Positions 17,728-32,700 of a DNA stretch of 48,814 nt are shown in pieces. Both the position numbers and the translations under genes were made by a program. Under the pieces are notes generated by a model that saw only the letters and a program-made list of their open reading frames with translations, ran no database searches and was not told where the DNA came from. Positions within the stretch are counted from its first letter, which is position 1; each line of letters starts with the position of its first letter. This stretch comes from Sphaeroforma arctica JP610 (Eukaryota; Opisthokonta; Ichthyosporea; Ichthyophonida): assembly GCF_001186125.1 (NCBI RefSeq), contig NW_014039971.1, positions 9,142 to 57,955 on the forward strand. The letters run 5' to 3'.

Positions 17728-20700
17728 CATATATCTATATAAATACATATATATATGTTCATATATACATATATATATTCATATAAATATAAATATAAAT
17801 ATATATATACGTGTGTGTGTAAGACAACCATTCACATATCATCCGCAGGCTTTCGTAGTAAGAGAAAATTGACAATACATTATTGAGGCTTACGCAAGGC
17901 TTAAATAAGAAACGTAAGACTGGAAAAACAACCCCGACACACAAAGGATTGCGCAAACGCCTCGCACAAACGAGGGCAGTATAGTCCTTCACCCACCCGT
18001 GTTGTGATAAGATATGTAAATAAGCCTACTCAGATAGATACAATCCTAATAACGCCCACAAAGATGGCATTTGAGTCTCGAGGAAGGCTGCAACAGACAC
18101 CGTAACAGAGGGGAGTGGTGCGTACCTTCAGGAACGTCGTCTGGAGCTGTGGTAAGAAGGCCTTTAGCTGCACCGACGACTTCTTCAGCAGCAGCATGAG
18201 TGTGTCAATGATAGCCGCCTTCACTTGCCAGGCAAATCGATCGGACACCACACGGATCAGTGGGCCGGTGATCTGCAATAAGAGCCATGGATGATACAAA
18301 TGGGCCAGATGAGAGGTGATAAGGAGCTTTGCCATGAACAACTAACAGTATCAACCGGAAACAGATACCTGTGAAGAAACCTGGTGGTCTGGGATGAAAA
18401 TGGGGATGTGCGCAAGGATGATGTGGTATAGACTGGAGCACCCAGTTTTACTGCATTTCAAGACTCGCGAGTTTCACTGAGTACAAAGCTCTCGCCAGCA
18501 TAACAAAAGCACTAGCACTACGAAAAGACCGAAATGGTATGTACCTATAAATATATATATANNNNNNNNNNNNNNNNNNNNNNNNNNNNNNNNNNNNNNN
18601 NNNNNNNNNNNNNNNNNNNNNNNNNNNNNNNNNNNNNNNNNNNNNNNNNNNNNNNNNNNNNNNNNNNNNNNNNNNNNNNNNNNNNNNNNNNNNNNNNNNN
18701 NNNNNNNNNNNNNNNNNNNNNNNNNNNNNNNNNNNNNNNNNNNNNNNNNNNNNNNNNNNNNNNNNNNNNNNNNNNNNNNNNNNNNNNNNNNNNNNNNNNN
18801 NNNNNNNNNNNNNNNNNNNNNNNNNNNNNNNNNNNNNNNNNNNNNNNNNNNNNNNNNNNNNNNNNNNNNNNNNNNNNNNNNNNNNNNNNNNNNNNNNNNN
18901 NNNNNNNNNNNNNNNNNNNNNNNNNNNNNNNNNNNNNNNNNNNNNNNNNNNNNNNNNNNNNNNNNNNNNNNNNNNNNNNNNNNNNNNNNNNNNNNNNNNN
19001 NNNNNNNNNNNNNNNNNNNNNNNNNNNNNNNNNNNNNNNNNNNNNNNNNNNNNNNNNNNNNNNNNNNNNNNNNNNNNNNNNNNNNNNNNNNNNNNNNNNN
19101 NNNNNNNNNNNNNNNNNNNNNNNNNNNNNNNNNNNNNNNNNNNNNNNNNNNNNNNNNNNNNNNNNNNNNNNNNNNNNNNNNNNNNNNNNNNNNNNNNNNN
19201 NNNNNNNNNAGATTGTGGGGTAGGTGGTTGGTGAGTGGCTGGTTAGATTGTGGGTTAGGTGGTTGGTTTAGATTGTGGGATAGGTGGTTGGTTAGATTGT
19301 GGGTTAGGTGGTTGGCGAGTGGCTGGTAAGATTGTGTGGTAGGTGATTGGTGGATGTACTAGCGTGAGTTCAGGGAGCATCCGAACCAGCGCACAAAGAT
19401 CGAGCACAGACACACGTGGGAGGGTGTCGCACAACAAGCGGGGGGCAGGCCTAAACGGTTACGTGGTCGTGGTTTAGTACTGGGCACGAACCGACGAGAA
19501 GCATTCATATATGGCACACAAACGCAAAACATTGGCTAGGGTGATGCCTATTATTAAATAAGTAGAACCCCTCCAACATACACTTCTCACAGCAGTGGGG
19601 GATGAGACAACATACTATAACAGCCAATCAATAACAACCAATCCATGTCTATCAAACAGAACGAACCACTACCAAACTAACATCTCGGATACGCATCTTG
19701 AGTAACACAACATGTCAATTGTGTGGGTATGGCTATTGCTAGAATGTGAAAGCGCTGACCTGTGTGCAATTAAAAAAGCGTGTACACGCCCTGCATGTGT
19801 GAGTACAACTTCTACATGGCATACACGAACTCTAACAGTACATATACAGTCTTTGTGTGGATATACCACTACATAAACATGCTCATATATACACACATAC
19901 ACATACACATGCTCGTGCCCGAGCACATACACAGACCCTCTCCTTCCTGTTCTTCACATACCTCAATGTCATATGTATCGGCAATGACAACAATGATCTT
20001 CGATGCGACCTCGCGGTAGACGGCCTTGTGATGTCTGTGTGAGTGAAGCAATATGTGAATGAAAGCAATTACGCGTGTATGTAGCTATATGTCTTGTGAT
20101 GTCTGTGTGAGCAAGGCAACATGCCAATGAAAGCAAATACACGTGTATGTAGGTATATGCCTTGTGATGTGTGAGTGAGTGAAGCAATATGTGAATGAAA
20201 GCAATTACGCGTGTATGTAGGTATATGCCTCGTAATGTGTGTGTGAGCGAAGCAACATGTCATGAAAGCAAGTACGCGTGTATGTAGGTATATGCCTTGT
20301 GATGTGTGAGTGAGTGAAGCAATATGTCAATGAATGCAGTTGTGTGTGTAAGTAGATATATGATCGGACAACTTTGAGGGCGAAACAGCACGCGTAGTTG
20401 TAGTAAAACCATTAGGGCTACCACATCTTTGCCAGTTGGTGCTATACTAGACCTTGTCTTATGATAACGCATATGTGAGCTACCTTTTCCCCTAGCTATA
20501 CACGCTTAGCGTACACAACAACCTGTACGTTTTCGCAACCTAGTGCTTTATACTTGCCAGAGACCGGAATGAGGTAAGTACGTATCCCTGTAAGCGCGTG
20601 CTCAGCATGAAACATAATGTATGGTCGGGCATATGCACAAGCCTATGCCACCTAACCCCAGCTCATACGCAATCACTAGCTGAGAGTACACATATCTAGA

Positions 20701-23700
20701 TAGACCACATCTCTGTGCACAAGCCTATGCACAACCTAAGCCCAGCCCATAGGCAATCACTAGTTGAGAGTGCATGTATCTAGATAGACTACATGACATA
20801 CCCAAGCATCTCGATCAGCTCATTCATAACCACGGACTGGCCCTTCCTGGTTTCCAGGCACATGATGATTTGCTCGAACGATTCTGCGGGCACAGGGAGA
20901 TCACGATTCAATCACATGCGCAACCGTACGTTATACATAGTCGTGTGCAAAGCCCAACCGCGGCATGCTCAGTCGACCGTTTATGACACCACTACGGCCA
21001 ACGTAACCAAAACACTGCGAGATGTATATAGTCCATAACAAGTGGTGATATGCGTATATCTACTACGGAACACTGCGAACTGTATATAGTCGATAACAAG
21101 TGGTGCTACGCGTACATCTACTACGGAACACTGCGAACTGTATATAGTCCATAACAACTCGTGCTGTGCGTATATCTACTACGGAATACTGCGAGGTGTA
21201 TATAGTCCATAACAACTGGTGCTATGCGAATATCTACTACGGAATACTGCGAGGTGTATATAGCCCACAACAACTGGTGTTATGCGTATATCTACTACGG
21301 AACACTGCGAGGTGTATATGGTCCTCAACAAGTGGTGCTATGCGTATTGAGCATGAGCATGAGCGTACCTTGAATCGAGTCTGAGCTGTCATCCCGAACG
21401 CAGATGGCTTGCAATAGTGCAGGGACTATCTTGGACAAGTGCACGTCCAGGGTGGAGCCAGACACCACGGCCAAAGCCCCCAGGGCGTGTGCATTGGCTC
21501 TGTATGCCACGTGGGGTGTGTGTGGTAACGAGATAAGGCGTGGCCTGAATGTGTGGTTCTTAAAGGTGACGGGGCGAGGGATATATACGACTTGTTCAAA
21601 AATAATACGAGCACGCTGGTGCGTTGAGGGGTCGGTTGTGTCCGCGAGCGAATGCGATGTTCATTTGGTTTGCATGTGGTGGGTGTGCAAGAGCAAAGTA
21701 TGTGTGCGTATATATGGCGTATGTATGTGTGTGGGCATAAACAGAGCACATTGGGTGTGTATACAGAACGTGTGTTCGTGTACATAGAGCACACATGTGA
21801 TTCTATTTAGAGCGTACGTTGTGTGTATGTAGAGAGCACGTGTGCATGTGTATATAGAGTTCATGTGTGTATATATATAGAGAGAAAGAGAGGGCTGTGC
21901 TAGTGTGTGCAACCCTAAAACACGGCTGGTGTGGTTGTCAAATGCGTTTACGATGTCCACATAGAAAGTAAACTGTTTAGTTTGAGGTCAAATGGCCACA
22001 CACACAACACAGCCAGTAGGAATGCAACCGCGTGCAAGTGACGGGTGGTCGATATGCGTGAGCAGGCATGGAAAAAATAAAGTGAGTTTGTATGACATTC
22101 TATGTGAACATTTGTATGTAACGAATACGCTTATATGCATACGTGATGGCTTACGTGTGTATGTATGTATGTTATAGGTATATGTGTGCGTCCGTACGCC
22201 CGTACATACGAGTGTCTACATGCGCCAATATTACCGCCATAGTATACGACAAACCCGCATGTTCACCCGCATACATACATACCTACAGACCCACCCCCAA
22301 CCGTACACCAATCGTCCATATCACACACACGCCTACCCCGTAACCGGCTGGGCAATGAGCTTCGGCACAAGGAATGGCAGCACTACTTGCGACTGCGTCT
22401 TCATGACCTGCCGCAAACCCAGCAGAGCGCACTCGTTGATCTCTTCATCCTCGCTGTCCAGCGCTGCCAACATAGACGGCAGCACCTCATCAACGGCCCT
22501 ACCGAGACGGGGGAGGTGATCGAGGGTAACGTGATTACGTACTACGCACGACTGATTGGGATGTGTGGTGATTGCAGAGGCGACTTAGTAGTGCTTACAG
22601 CAACAACTGGCGACGGGCTTATGGGAAACCAGTAGTGTGTATAGGAAAACATCATCCCATTCGCAGGTATGTGCATATTCAATAGATGTGATATACTTAT
22701 TGTCAACGACGAAGAATATGATACCGAACTTCAAGCACGCATATGAACTCATGTAAGCCCTTGCTTGTTGCCAACGATGGTGAAAAGGAGTGTCGAACCT
22801 CAGAACCTATACAGACGCATGTGAACTCACACCTGACCACAGACTGTACGTACGAGGCCAACCGCCAGGTATACACCTACAACCAACCACAGGGCACTTA
22901 CTTGTTGCCAATGACCGTGAACAGCGTGTCGAAGGTCTTGGCCGCAGCCTCGCGCACCTCACTGTCACGGTCCATCAGTGACTGGCGCACCACGGGAATA
23001 ATCGACGACACAAACATGATCACCGAGTCCTTGGACGCGGCATTCATCACCTCGCTCAGACCCACACACACACCACAGCGCGTGCTCGAGTCTTCCGCAT
23101 CCAGGCCTGCCAGACCGGAAAAGCGAATAGGTTAAGTGATCAAGGTTTCAGGATGTCTGCGAGACACACCACGTCACTTGTCCTGACCGTGGTTATACTG
23201 CGTCTAGTCGCCAGGTATGTGTGCTTCAGCGATTGGCGTGCTAGGCCAGGTTGTCTTTGAGATGGAGGTAGTAGAGGGTCAGGGCAATGCTTGCATGTAT
23301 ATGGGATGGTACCAGGTTGTCTTTGAGATGGAGGTAGTAGAGGGTCAGGGCAATGCTTGCATGTATATGGGATGGTGCCAGGTTGTCTTCGAGATGGAGG
23401 CAGTAGAGGGTCAGGGCAATGCTTGCATGTATATGGGATGGTACCAGGTTGTCGTTGAGATGGAGGTAGTAGAGGGTCAGGGCAATGCTTGCATGTATAT
23501 AGGATGGCGCCATGTTGTCTTCGAGATGGAGGTAGTAGAGGGTCAGGGCAATGCTTGTATGTATATGGGACGGGTGCCGTATTGAGTCGCACTTGCAACG
23601 ATGTACACGTATACACAGGCATATGACGTGTTCTACTACTCCCACTACAACTACAGCCCCGTACATAGATATAGCCAGACAGGCCAGACGGGCAAGCTCA

Positions 23701-26700
23701 ACCCTCGCCACCGGTTAATTGCAATACGAGACATGACCAACGGATGACCACACACGGGTGTCTCCAACCACACCCATACAATCTGAGCACAATCATACAC
23801 ACGCGACTCATAGATGGTGTCTATAGAGCTCACCACTACCTGATTTTCACATAGCGATTGTGCGCTTTCCCCCCCCCCTTCCCCCACGCACGAATGCACA
23901 CATGAAGGATGCATGTACGCTATCGAGTAACCGCTCATAAACCAAGCACCCTGCTCAACCGTTCATAAACCACGCACCTTGCTCAACCGTTTATAAACCG
24001 CGCACCTTGCTCAACCGTTTATAAACCGCGCACCTTGCTCAACCGTTTATAAACCATGCACCCTGATCTGAAGCACAGGACCGTACGCGCTCTTGAACCA
24101 AAACAGCCCATACGAGCCCACCAACTACCACCACGCCCATATGCACAGCCTTATATCTCCTACCTTCAGCCAAAATGGGTACAATCTCCGGCAGCACAAA
24201 GTCCCCGAGTTTCAGCACCACATCACCCAATGTCTGCGCCGCAATACGACGGCGGTCGTGGTTGGGCGACGACAGAGACTTCAGCAGCAGCTGCATGAGC
24301 ACAGGCATGATGTCACGCAGTGTGCGGGCTGTGTTGAACACCACCACCTTCCAGATGTGCAGCGACGCCTGTAGGTGGTACGCGGTTAAGCACAATGGAG
24401 TGGGAGTGTAAGTGTAAGTGTACGTGTACGTTTGAGTGTGATTGGGAGTGGTTTTAGCATGCGGCATGGAAGTCACGTCAACGTGGCAACTGAGCATTTG
24501 CTTGTGCGGGTGTCGTTACTAGTCTTGACACAGGCACACGTCGGCCATGCATGTGCTCACGGGACACACACTAAGGCTTGGCGTACCATATTCAACATCC
24601 CTTTATACGTACTACAAAGGTACTTTGTACTTTACAAAGGTGCTCTACAAAGGTACTTTACAAGGGTACTTTACATACTTTACAAAGGTATTTTACAAAG
24701 GTGATCTACAAAAGTATTTCACAAAGGTACTTTACAAAGGTATTTTACAAAGGTACTCTACTAAGGTATTTTACTTTACAAAGGTACGTTACAAAGGTAT
24801 TTTACAGAGGTGCTCTACAAAGGTGTTCTACAAAGGTACTTTATAAAGGTATTTTAAAAAGGTGCTATACAAAGCAGGCGCACAGCATACTCAGGGCCGC
24901 AACCTGGACAAGATATGCGCACTCTACACAAAAAGTAACACCCCTAAACAAGTAACAACACTGAATAAGTACCAGCCCACCACCACGACACTAGTCCACA
25001 CGCAAACACCCACCTGGCGAACCAATGGCGACCCTAAACAAGTAACAACACTGAATAAGTAAAAGCCCACAACCACGACACTGGTCCACATACAAACACC
25101 TACCTGGCGAACCAATGGCGCCACATCGGACCGTCCCATGTACAGACCAGCAAACACCTGTGCCAAACGCTCCTCTCCCAAGACCTCCACCAGCGCATCC
25201 CTGGCCTCGGTTGTACCGAAATTGTCATCGTCCCCACCCGATTCGGTGGTTTTGGCACCGGATTGACCGGAAATGCGGTAAAGCAGATCACCCAAAAGAT
25301 GCACGGACGACTGTCGAATACGCCAGTTGTCGTCGAAGAGACCTGATTTGATTTTGGGATGTGTTGTTTTGTGATCGCCGAAATTTGTATACGGCACTAG
25401 GAGCGAGACAGGAATGCGATCTTAATATGGCAACAAAAGGCACGGAGAGCGGCCCATAGGGTATGGGTGGTGTTTGGGTTGATGGTGATGGTGCTACTCA
25501 GACCAAACATAGATGCGAACGCACGGAACAAAATAGGGGCACGATGAAGTTAAGCTTACGCATGTATCTCATGGTTACGTTTGTCAACCCCCCCCCCAGG
25601 TGAAACGCATGACCTTAGCAAAACTATATATACATAAAGGCAGTAGAAGGGGCCTAAAATTGTCGTTGAGATCATGACCCATGTACGCTGAAAGTGATGG
25701 TGGAGTATTCCATTGGATGATGAATCCGTATACATAGACATACCCTTCTCGAGTTCGGGCAGAAGAATCTCCACGGCACTCTCGGCGTAGTTGTTGACAA
25801 TCATCTGACCGGCCTTCAGTGCTGCATGGCGCACGTTCTCTGCCTCATCGGCCAATCCCTTCAGAATGGGTGGGATGACAACGGGCACGAACGGCTGTGT
25901 ACATGACACGCACAAGCGTAGCACAAGGAAAGGGGCACAGGTAAGTTGGTGGGGGGGGTTTATAAAGCGTTAGATAACTACCGGCACACAATATATAAAG
26001 CGGTGGATGACTACCGGCACGCAGGGTGTGAGCACAGATGTATTAATAAGGACCAATCGAGCGATACACACGCTGATGGACTACCCCCAGGCATAACTAG
26101 AGTGTGACCGGGGCAATGGAGGGCGAAGACATCGCGGGTAGGAGAAGCCACGGGAGAAGCGACTGGGTACGCTACAGGGAGGCCCGAACAATGCGTACCA
26201 TTGCACGAGCCCTGTATATACATAGCACTACACAGACCACACATACTGCCAACAAGGTGACCATAACAAGATGACCATAACAAGGTGAGCATACCAATAG
26301 ATCGTCTCCAAACGAGGACGGGGTGAAGAAGAGCACCATCATGAAACCCTCACGTGTGTACGCTTCCTTCGCCGAGCAGTTGGCGATGATATCCGGCAGC
26401 AACCGCTCCAGTCGTTCCGACCCGAGGCCGTAGAGCACCTGCAGCACACCACACAGAGGTTAGTGGATGTGAAATAATACTACTGAAAGTTGGGTGCAGA
26501 GAAGCCTAAAACCGCCCGCCCGTAGTGTGTGCCGTTTACGCATCATGTGTTTTGGCAGTTGTCTCCCTTACGGGTACAAATGTCCTCCAACTCCCATACA
26601 TAGACAAGGATGGTGGATGGGATGTGACATACATGTACATTATATTAGGCTGTAGAGCACCCACAGACCATCACACAGCAATAAACAGAGAGGAACATGC

Positions 26701-29700
26701 GACATAGTGCCTTAAATACAACAGTAAGAATAGGTCGGATTCGGCATATCAGTCAAAAAAAAATGTGGTTGTAAGAGACATAAGAGCGCACAACGACGAC
26801 GGTAGGCGATGTGCTGGATGTGATTGGCATAGAAGGGTTGTGAGCCACAATCAGGAACATACTGTGTTCGTGCAGTGCTCCAATGAGTGTAGGTACCGCC
26901 GCGCGGACTGTATTGCTCACGCTATATACATTCACGCAATTCTTCAGCAAACAGCCAACATCAACTACGTACTGACCCACCGTAACAGCCAGGCACAATA
27001 ACAATACGCACTGTCTTGTCCAATCGATAAGTGAGACTAAGCCTACCTCACTGAGACCTTGTGCGGCACCGCTTCGATCCACGGCGCTGTTGCCAGGTGA
27101 CTTGAGCGTCTCTACCAGCCAGGGAATAAGTTCAGAGAAACTCTCCTCGCCCATACCTTGTACCATGGTACCCAGTGCCTTGGCAGACACCTCTCGGACC
27201 GCAGGACTCGAGTCCACCAGCACCTGTGTAGAGATGCACAACCACAGACGTTCTACTTGAGTTATGTGTGTTTGTACTGTGTATATTCAGGGTGCGTTGG
27301 TAATAGGTTCGTGTTCCGGGCTGAATTGCCCAGGTTTTGCCGTATAATGCGCGCGAATGTATTACAGGTGTACCGTCGTATCCGCAGTACGCACACATAA
27401 GCCAAGCCTGAAGCGAGGAGAACAGACACGTTGGCACGTTAGCACCGCTTAAGCTGCACGCCCAGGCCAAATACTTCCCACCGACTTAGTCGTGTACATG
27501 CGTGCGTGTGAGTGTAACTATGTATGTCTGCGAGGCCTGTCAGTGAGTGCGTGCTACTGATTGTTTTAAGAGTGTACAAAATGTACTTTAAGGGCATCAT
27601 ATGTACTTATACAGGCAAGCAAGCACGATCACATCAATCGATAGACTACATGCTAGCCCGGGAAACCGATACACCAACGATCATCCAATCTCACACTCAA
27701 CTCATACACAGCACATAGAACGCGCACCTCTCGTAGCCCTGGGAGTACTATATTGAGGTAAGGCTGGAGATCCTTGTGGTTGGTCAGCGACGACATATTC
27801 CCGATAATCTGCGCGGCCCACATTTTAGTCTCTGTACTTCTCTGTTTGAGTGCACGGTGCAACACAGGCATGATCAATGCCAGCGACGGGGCGTCTGTGG
27901 AGATGGGCCAATGGGAAGAGATATCAGAAACGGATACGGATGGGGAGATGGAAAGATAGATTAAATACGAATGCAGATAATCAAATGTGGGTGAGATAGA
28001 CCCAATAAGAACGGACTTCAGAAGCAAGTATACGTATAGAGGAATGCGCAGCGACGGCTATAGGGCGTCTGTGAAGACCAGTAGATTCATGGATATGAGC
28101 ATATGAGTGTGAATCAGATGTGCGTCATAGTCACTCTACAATGCACATGCGACTGAGTGCAGCAGAAGACTCCCTTGAAGTGAATATATGGGGTGTATGT
28201 CTAATAGTCACCCGTGGAGAGGTGCTGATAAGTGCATACACCCCACCAAAGCGTCTCAATAAAGTCACCAAAAAAAAAATTATCAAGCACAGAACCACAC
28301 ATCCATATACGTCTGCCAGCATATCGATTAACATTGAAGCTGTATTGAACCTTTGGCTTACATGGAGACAGTTCTTGGTGCAGGGTGCAGTGACTTCTAT
28401 CAATTTTCGGTTAACCTCAAGTAAGAATACTTTTACAAAGCAGCTTAACGCCCCAATGAACAACGACACGGCACGATCGATCCGTTAAACGCGGTCCATC
28501 CAACTGCGGATTGGCAGTGGAAAGGCCGAACATATGGGAATCGCCAAGCCAACGCATTGGAACACCCTTTGACGCTGATTAGCCATACCGATGAAATGAA
28601 CGAAATTGGTATCCAGCAAAGTGGTGAGACACTTCTGCGTCTTGCCATCGGGGTCCACCAGCGCCGCCAAAAGTACATCCACAATCTCTTGAATCTCTGG
28701 ATTTTTGATCACACCACCGATTTTCTTCAGAGCCAATCTGCCGGCTTCCTGCTCAGGAAAAGATCGCTAAGCAGTCAGTAACTGAATTTTATGTGTGAGA
28801 AAACTATTTTAATTGTGTCTACGTATTTGGCTCATTCCATTTCCTGTCTAATTGTATGCGGAGTGAGACCCTTTTTACATATATCTAGAATGGGTGGCAA
28901 ACTAGACTAGGCCGTAGACTACGCTACCCTTGCGCACACAAAAGCTGTCATACCAAAACCCGCTGTAGTTCGTCTCCATACAACACGGCATATACAAGGT
29001 CTATAAAACAGGCACCGCTTCAACCCCTGGACACCACATAGAAATGCCCTACTACGGGTGGTCTTATCCAATCCCTGCTAAATTAAACGCCCAACGAACA
29101 CACCTGCACTTTGGGGTGCGAATCTGTCAGCACCTCCGCCAGTCGGGGCACAATCTGTGGCAGTGAAGACGACAGCTGATCTGGTGCACACGCTGACATG
29201 GCTCCTAACATCTCAGTTGCGCCTTGTTTAGTTCGCCATTGCTGCATCGATGGTATGATATGACGTTTTACATCAGTCAGGGATTACGGTGCAAAACAGT
29301 ACCATGGCAATGGTGGGAGTTGGTTGAGTGTGCGTGTGCAAAGGGACCCGAATAGTCCAATATCTGGTCCCGGAGAGTAGCTGTCGACATAATTGGTCGT
29401 GGGGAATGGATTGGATTGTTGTATCACCGCGAACAGCACATAGCACATCTCATCTCAGACTGCTCGACGCAGGTGAGTCTGTACGTGTCGCGTGCATACA
29501 CATCGAATGTGTTCGTGAGAGTGTTGGTCGTTTGATGCGTGGGTGTATTCGTATACATAAAAGTACCGTTACATGGTGCTGTCCACCCTAACAACCGCCC
29601 TATGAGACCAGTAGGGTACTCACTCTTTGCCCTGAAGAACATACTCTTTCGAGGCAGTTCCCGCAGAGGCACGTCAGGTGATTAAAATAGGAACATGCAA

Positions 29701-32700
29701 CCCATCGCAAGCCTCAGGTGCCTGATAAAAAACCCTGCAACACGTGTTGATTCATCCACACACTTCAGCAATTTAAGTATCAACAGACCCACAACGGACA
29801 TGCTCCCTAAAACCACACGCATATGGCCCACAAGCAAGTACTTTCCATCAGCCATCAGAGTTGTACGGTACGATCCCCGGTGATATCAGGAATGACAATC
29901 CCTGGTGGTATCAGGGATGTAAAGTCCCTGGTGATACTTACTACCCGTAGAAGCTCTGTGTATGTCTTACGATGGTCATATCCCAAGCCCTAGGCACAAC
30001 ACACCTTGTCATCCAGAGCCCTCATGAGCGACGGCAGCACCAGCTTAACACCAGGGCCCGTTTTGCTGCTCTGGCTCAGATGTTTGATGATGGCCGCAGC
30101 TGTGTCCTGTGCGGCCAGGCGCACGTTCTAAGGTGTGGGAGGGAATGTGGTGATTGTTATGCATAGTGATGAAGACTTGGCTGATATATATGGGGAAGGG
30201 AGAAACAAGGCCCCCGTGTTGGGCAAATAACTCAGAGAGACCTGTGGCTAGTGATAGGATAGAACGGGCAGCACGGCTAATGTTAGGCTGAACGACTGAA
30301 CACGTACTCGAGCGTATTGTGTAAAGGCCCGCTGAGTAGCTAGCTAGGAATCCAATGGTCTTTGATCACACACGCACAGACATATACACTCTACATGTAC
30401 ATTCACTGCGCCTAGATAGAAACCTGACGCTTGGGTCGGTCTGCAACGGAGTAGTCGATATATCAATCTTAAGCCTCGGAGAGCCACATGCACAGCCATG
30501 CAAGACACCTGGAGTCCGCCCACTCAAACTACACGCACACACACATGCAAAGAGTCTCTTTCTCAGACACAACACCATGCAGACATTGTCCTAGTAACAA
30601 GCCAGTAGGCATTCTACCTTGAAAGTCCAACCCCCACCATAACACCCCAAGAACACACAGTGCTAGCAATCGGCTCGTCCGCAAATACCCAGAGCGCACT
30701 ACACACTCCTCAACCACTTCCGACTCCCGTGGTCATTGTGAATATAGTATACCTATCGTTAGCTGTGCGTGCATACGCAGTCTAACCTGTGCGCGACCCT
30801 GCACGCTACCTACACACCTCATCGTTATCCCCGAACGCCACCAGCAGGTGTGGCAGCAGCTTAATGACGTACGGCTCAAACAAACGGCCCAGCGTCGACA
30901 CCATCGTCTCAAACGCCATCAGCCCGCCCTCGCGGTGTTCCTTGCGCTTCTTGTTCTGCACCGCGTCCATGAGATCGTCCACTACCGCGTGCTTGCGCAG
31001 CGACAGAATGCCCAGGCCCTTCACCACAGCCGCCAGTCCATAGGCCGCCCCCTTGCGGTCCGAGAACTTCTTGCCCTCCAACAGCTGGTCCAGCAGCGTC
31101 TTGATCAGCTCGCCGGCGTTCTCGTCCTTGGCGTTAATCAGCGGCGGCAGGCACTTGGCCACCGCCTCCTGCACGGACTGCGAGGGTGTTTTGAGGGCCT
31201 CAAACAGCAGCGCAATGACCTTCTGCACCTTTGGATCGGTCTTGTCCAGATGCCGCGCCATGGCGCCGATGCAGATGATCGTTGCTTCGTGTACCTCGTC
31301 GTCGCTGGTGTCTGTTGTGCGTGCGAGCGTCTCCTCCATCACCGGAAGCATCTCGTTGACTGAGCTGGCACCGTGCACGTCGATCAGCTGCGACGCTGCG
31401 GCCAGCATAGCCGCGCGTACCTCAGCGTTGCGGTCTGTGAACCCGAACTGTGAGATGAACGTCATGTTCTTCTGCAGCTCGCTGTCGGAGATGTTGACGG
31501 CTGTGTGGTTGAGGGCCATGGCCAGACCCCTACGCGCCTCCCACGGATCAACAAACGGCTCAGAGATCAGATTCCTGTTGTCGTCGTACACAGGCTCGGG
31601 CATAGACAGCAACACGGGAATACGGTCCAGCAGCCCCTCTGTGATTTCGTTGGTGTAGTCGGGCAGCTCGCTCAGTGCCGCACTCAGACCCCTGACCGCG
31701 TACTCCTGGACCTCGGGCGTGGGGTTCTCCACCAGCGTGGCGATGTACCGAACTTCTTCCAGCGTGTTGATCTCCAGATCCTTGTCGTCCAGCATCTCCT
31801 CGGCGGCGGTCTTGATCGCGTCGTCGGCGTCATACTTGAGCGCGAGCACGTGCGGTTTGATTCTATTTATAGCCTGCGTCATGTCCTGCTCGTCTCTGTC
31901 GTAGTCCTCGATGGGTTGTGCGTTGAGCGCCTTCAGACACGCCAGCCGGATGGCCGCTATGGGGCTGAGCAGGCCTTGGCTCAGCAGACGCAGCACAGTG
32001 TCGTCCAGCTGGCGTGGTACCTCTGCGCCCACTAGCACGAGCGAATCCACCGCCTGTACGCGCGCGTGTGTGCGTGTGTGTGTAGGGCGTGTGAATGAAA
32101 AGTTCGGAAACAAGGGTTGTGGCTGTCTAGTGCGCATTTCCGGTATAGAGTACTTTTGCGACGTGCGGCCGTATACATGGCAGCAGGAATCAGCCTGGGT
32201 GCATGATACGGTACTTTTGGAGAGGGATGTGCGTGGGAGTGGGCTGGCACAAGAACTGTTATTGCAGAAAGGTCTGATAGATGACAATCGGTGAGAGCAA
32301 GTAGTACAGTGTGCAGGCGACAGCGTCTACCGATAATGCAGCAGCGGAGAAGAGGTGTGGGAGGTACAACTGGTTTGTGCATGTGCGTACGATGCAAAGG
32401 ACAAAGCATGCAAGAGATATACAAGGTACCTATGTGCACACGTGTTACAGAACACAAAGCAAAGCTGTGGCGCTTACCTGAGCTTGTAGGTGGTCGTGCA
32501 CATCCGCGACGAGAAGCAGCAGCTGTATGAGATCGCTGCGTGGGTACAACGACGACTTCATAACCGCAGGCAGATGGCGTTTAACCAGTCCGAGCGCCTG
32601 TCGCTGGACCTGTTGTGGTGTGTGTGAAGGAAAGGGTAAGCACGGATAGCTGTGGAAGTATGGGAGTGGTGCGACTTATTGTAGTGTTAGTGCTACTGAC

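Noticed and set aside
28120-28488. Open frames on both strands in GCN1 intron 24
   Set aside because: No homology recognised; exons 24 and 25 join precisely without them.
30848-32035. Several + strand ORFs opposite GCN1 exon 21
   Set aside because: They are shadows of a highly conserved minus-strand exon.
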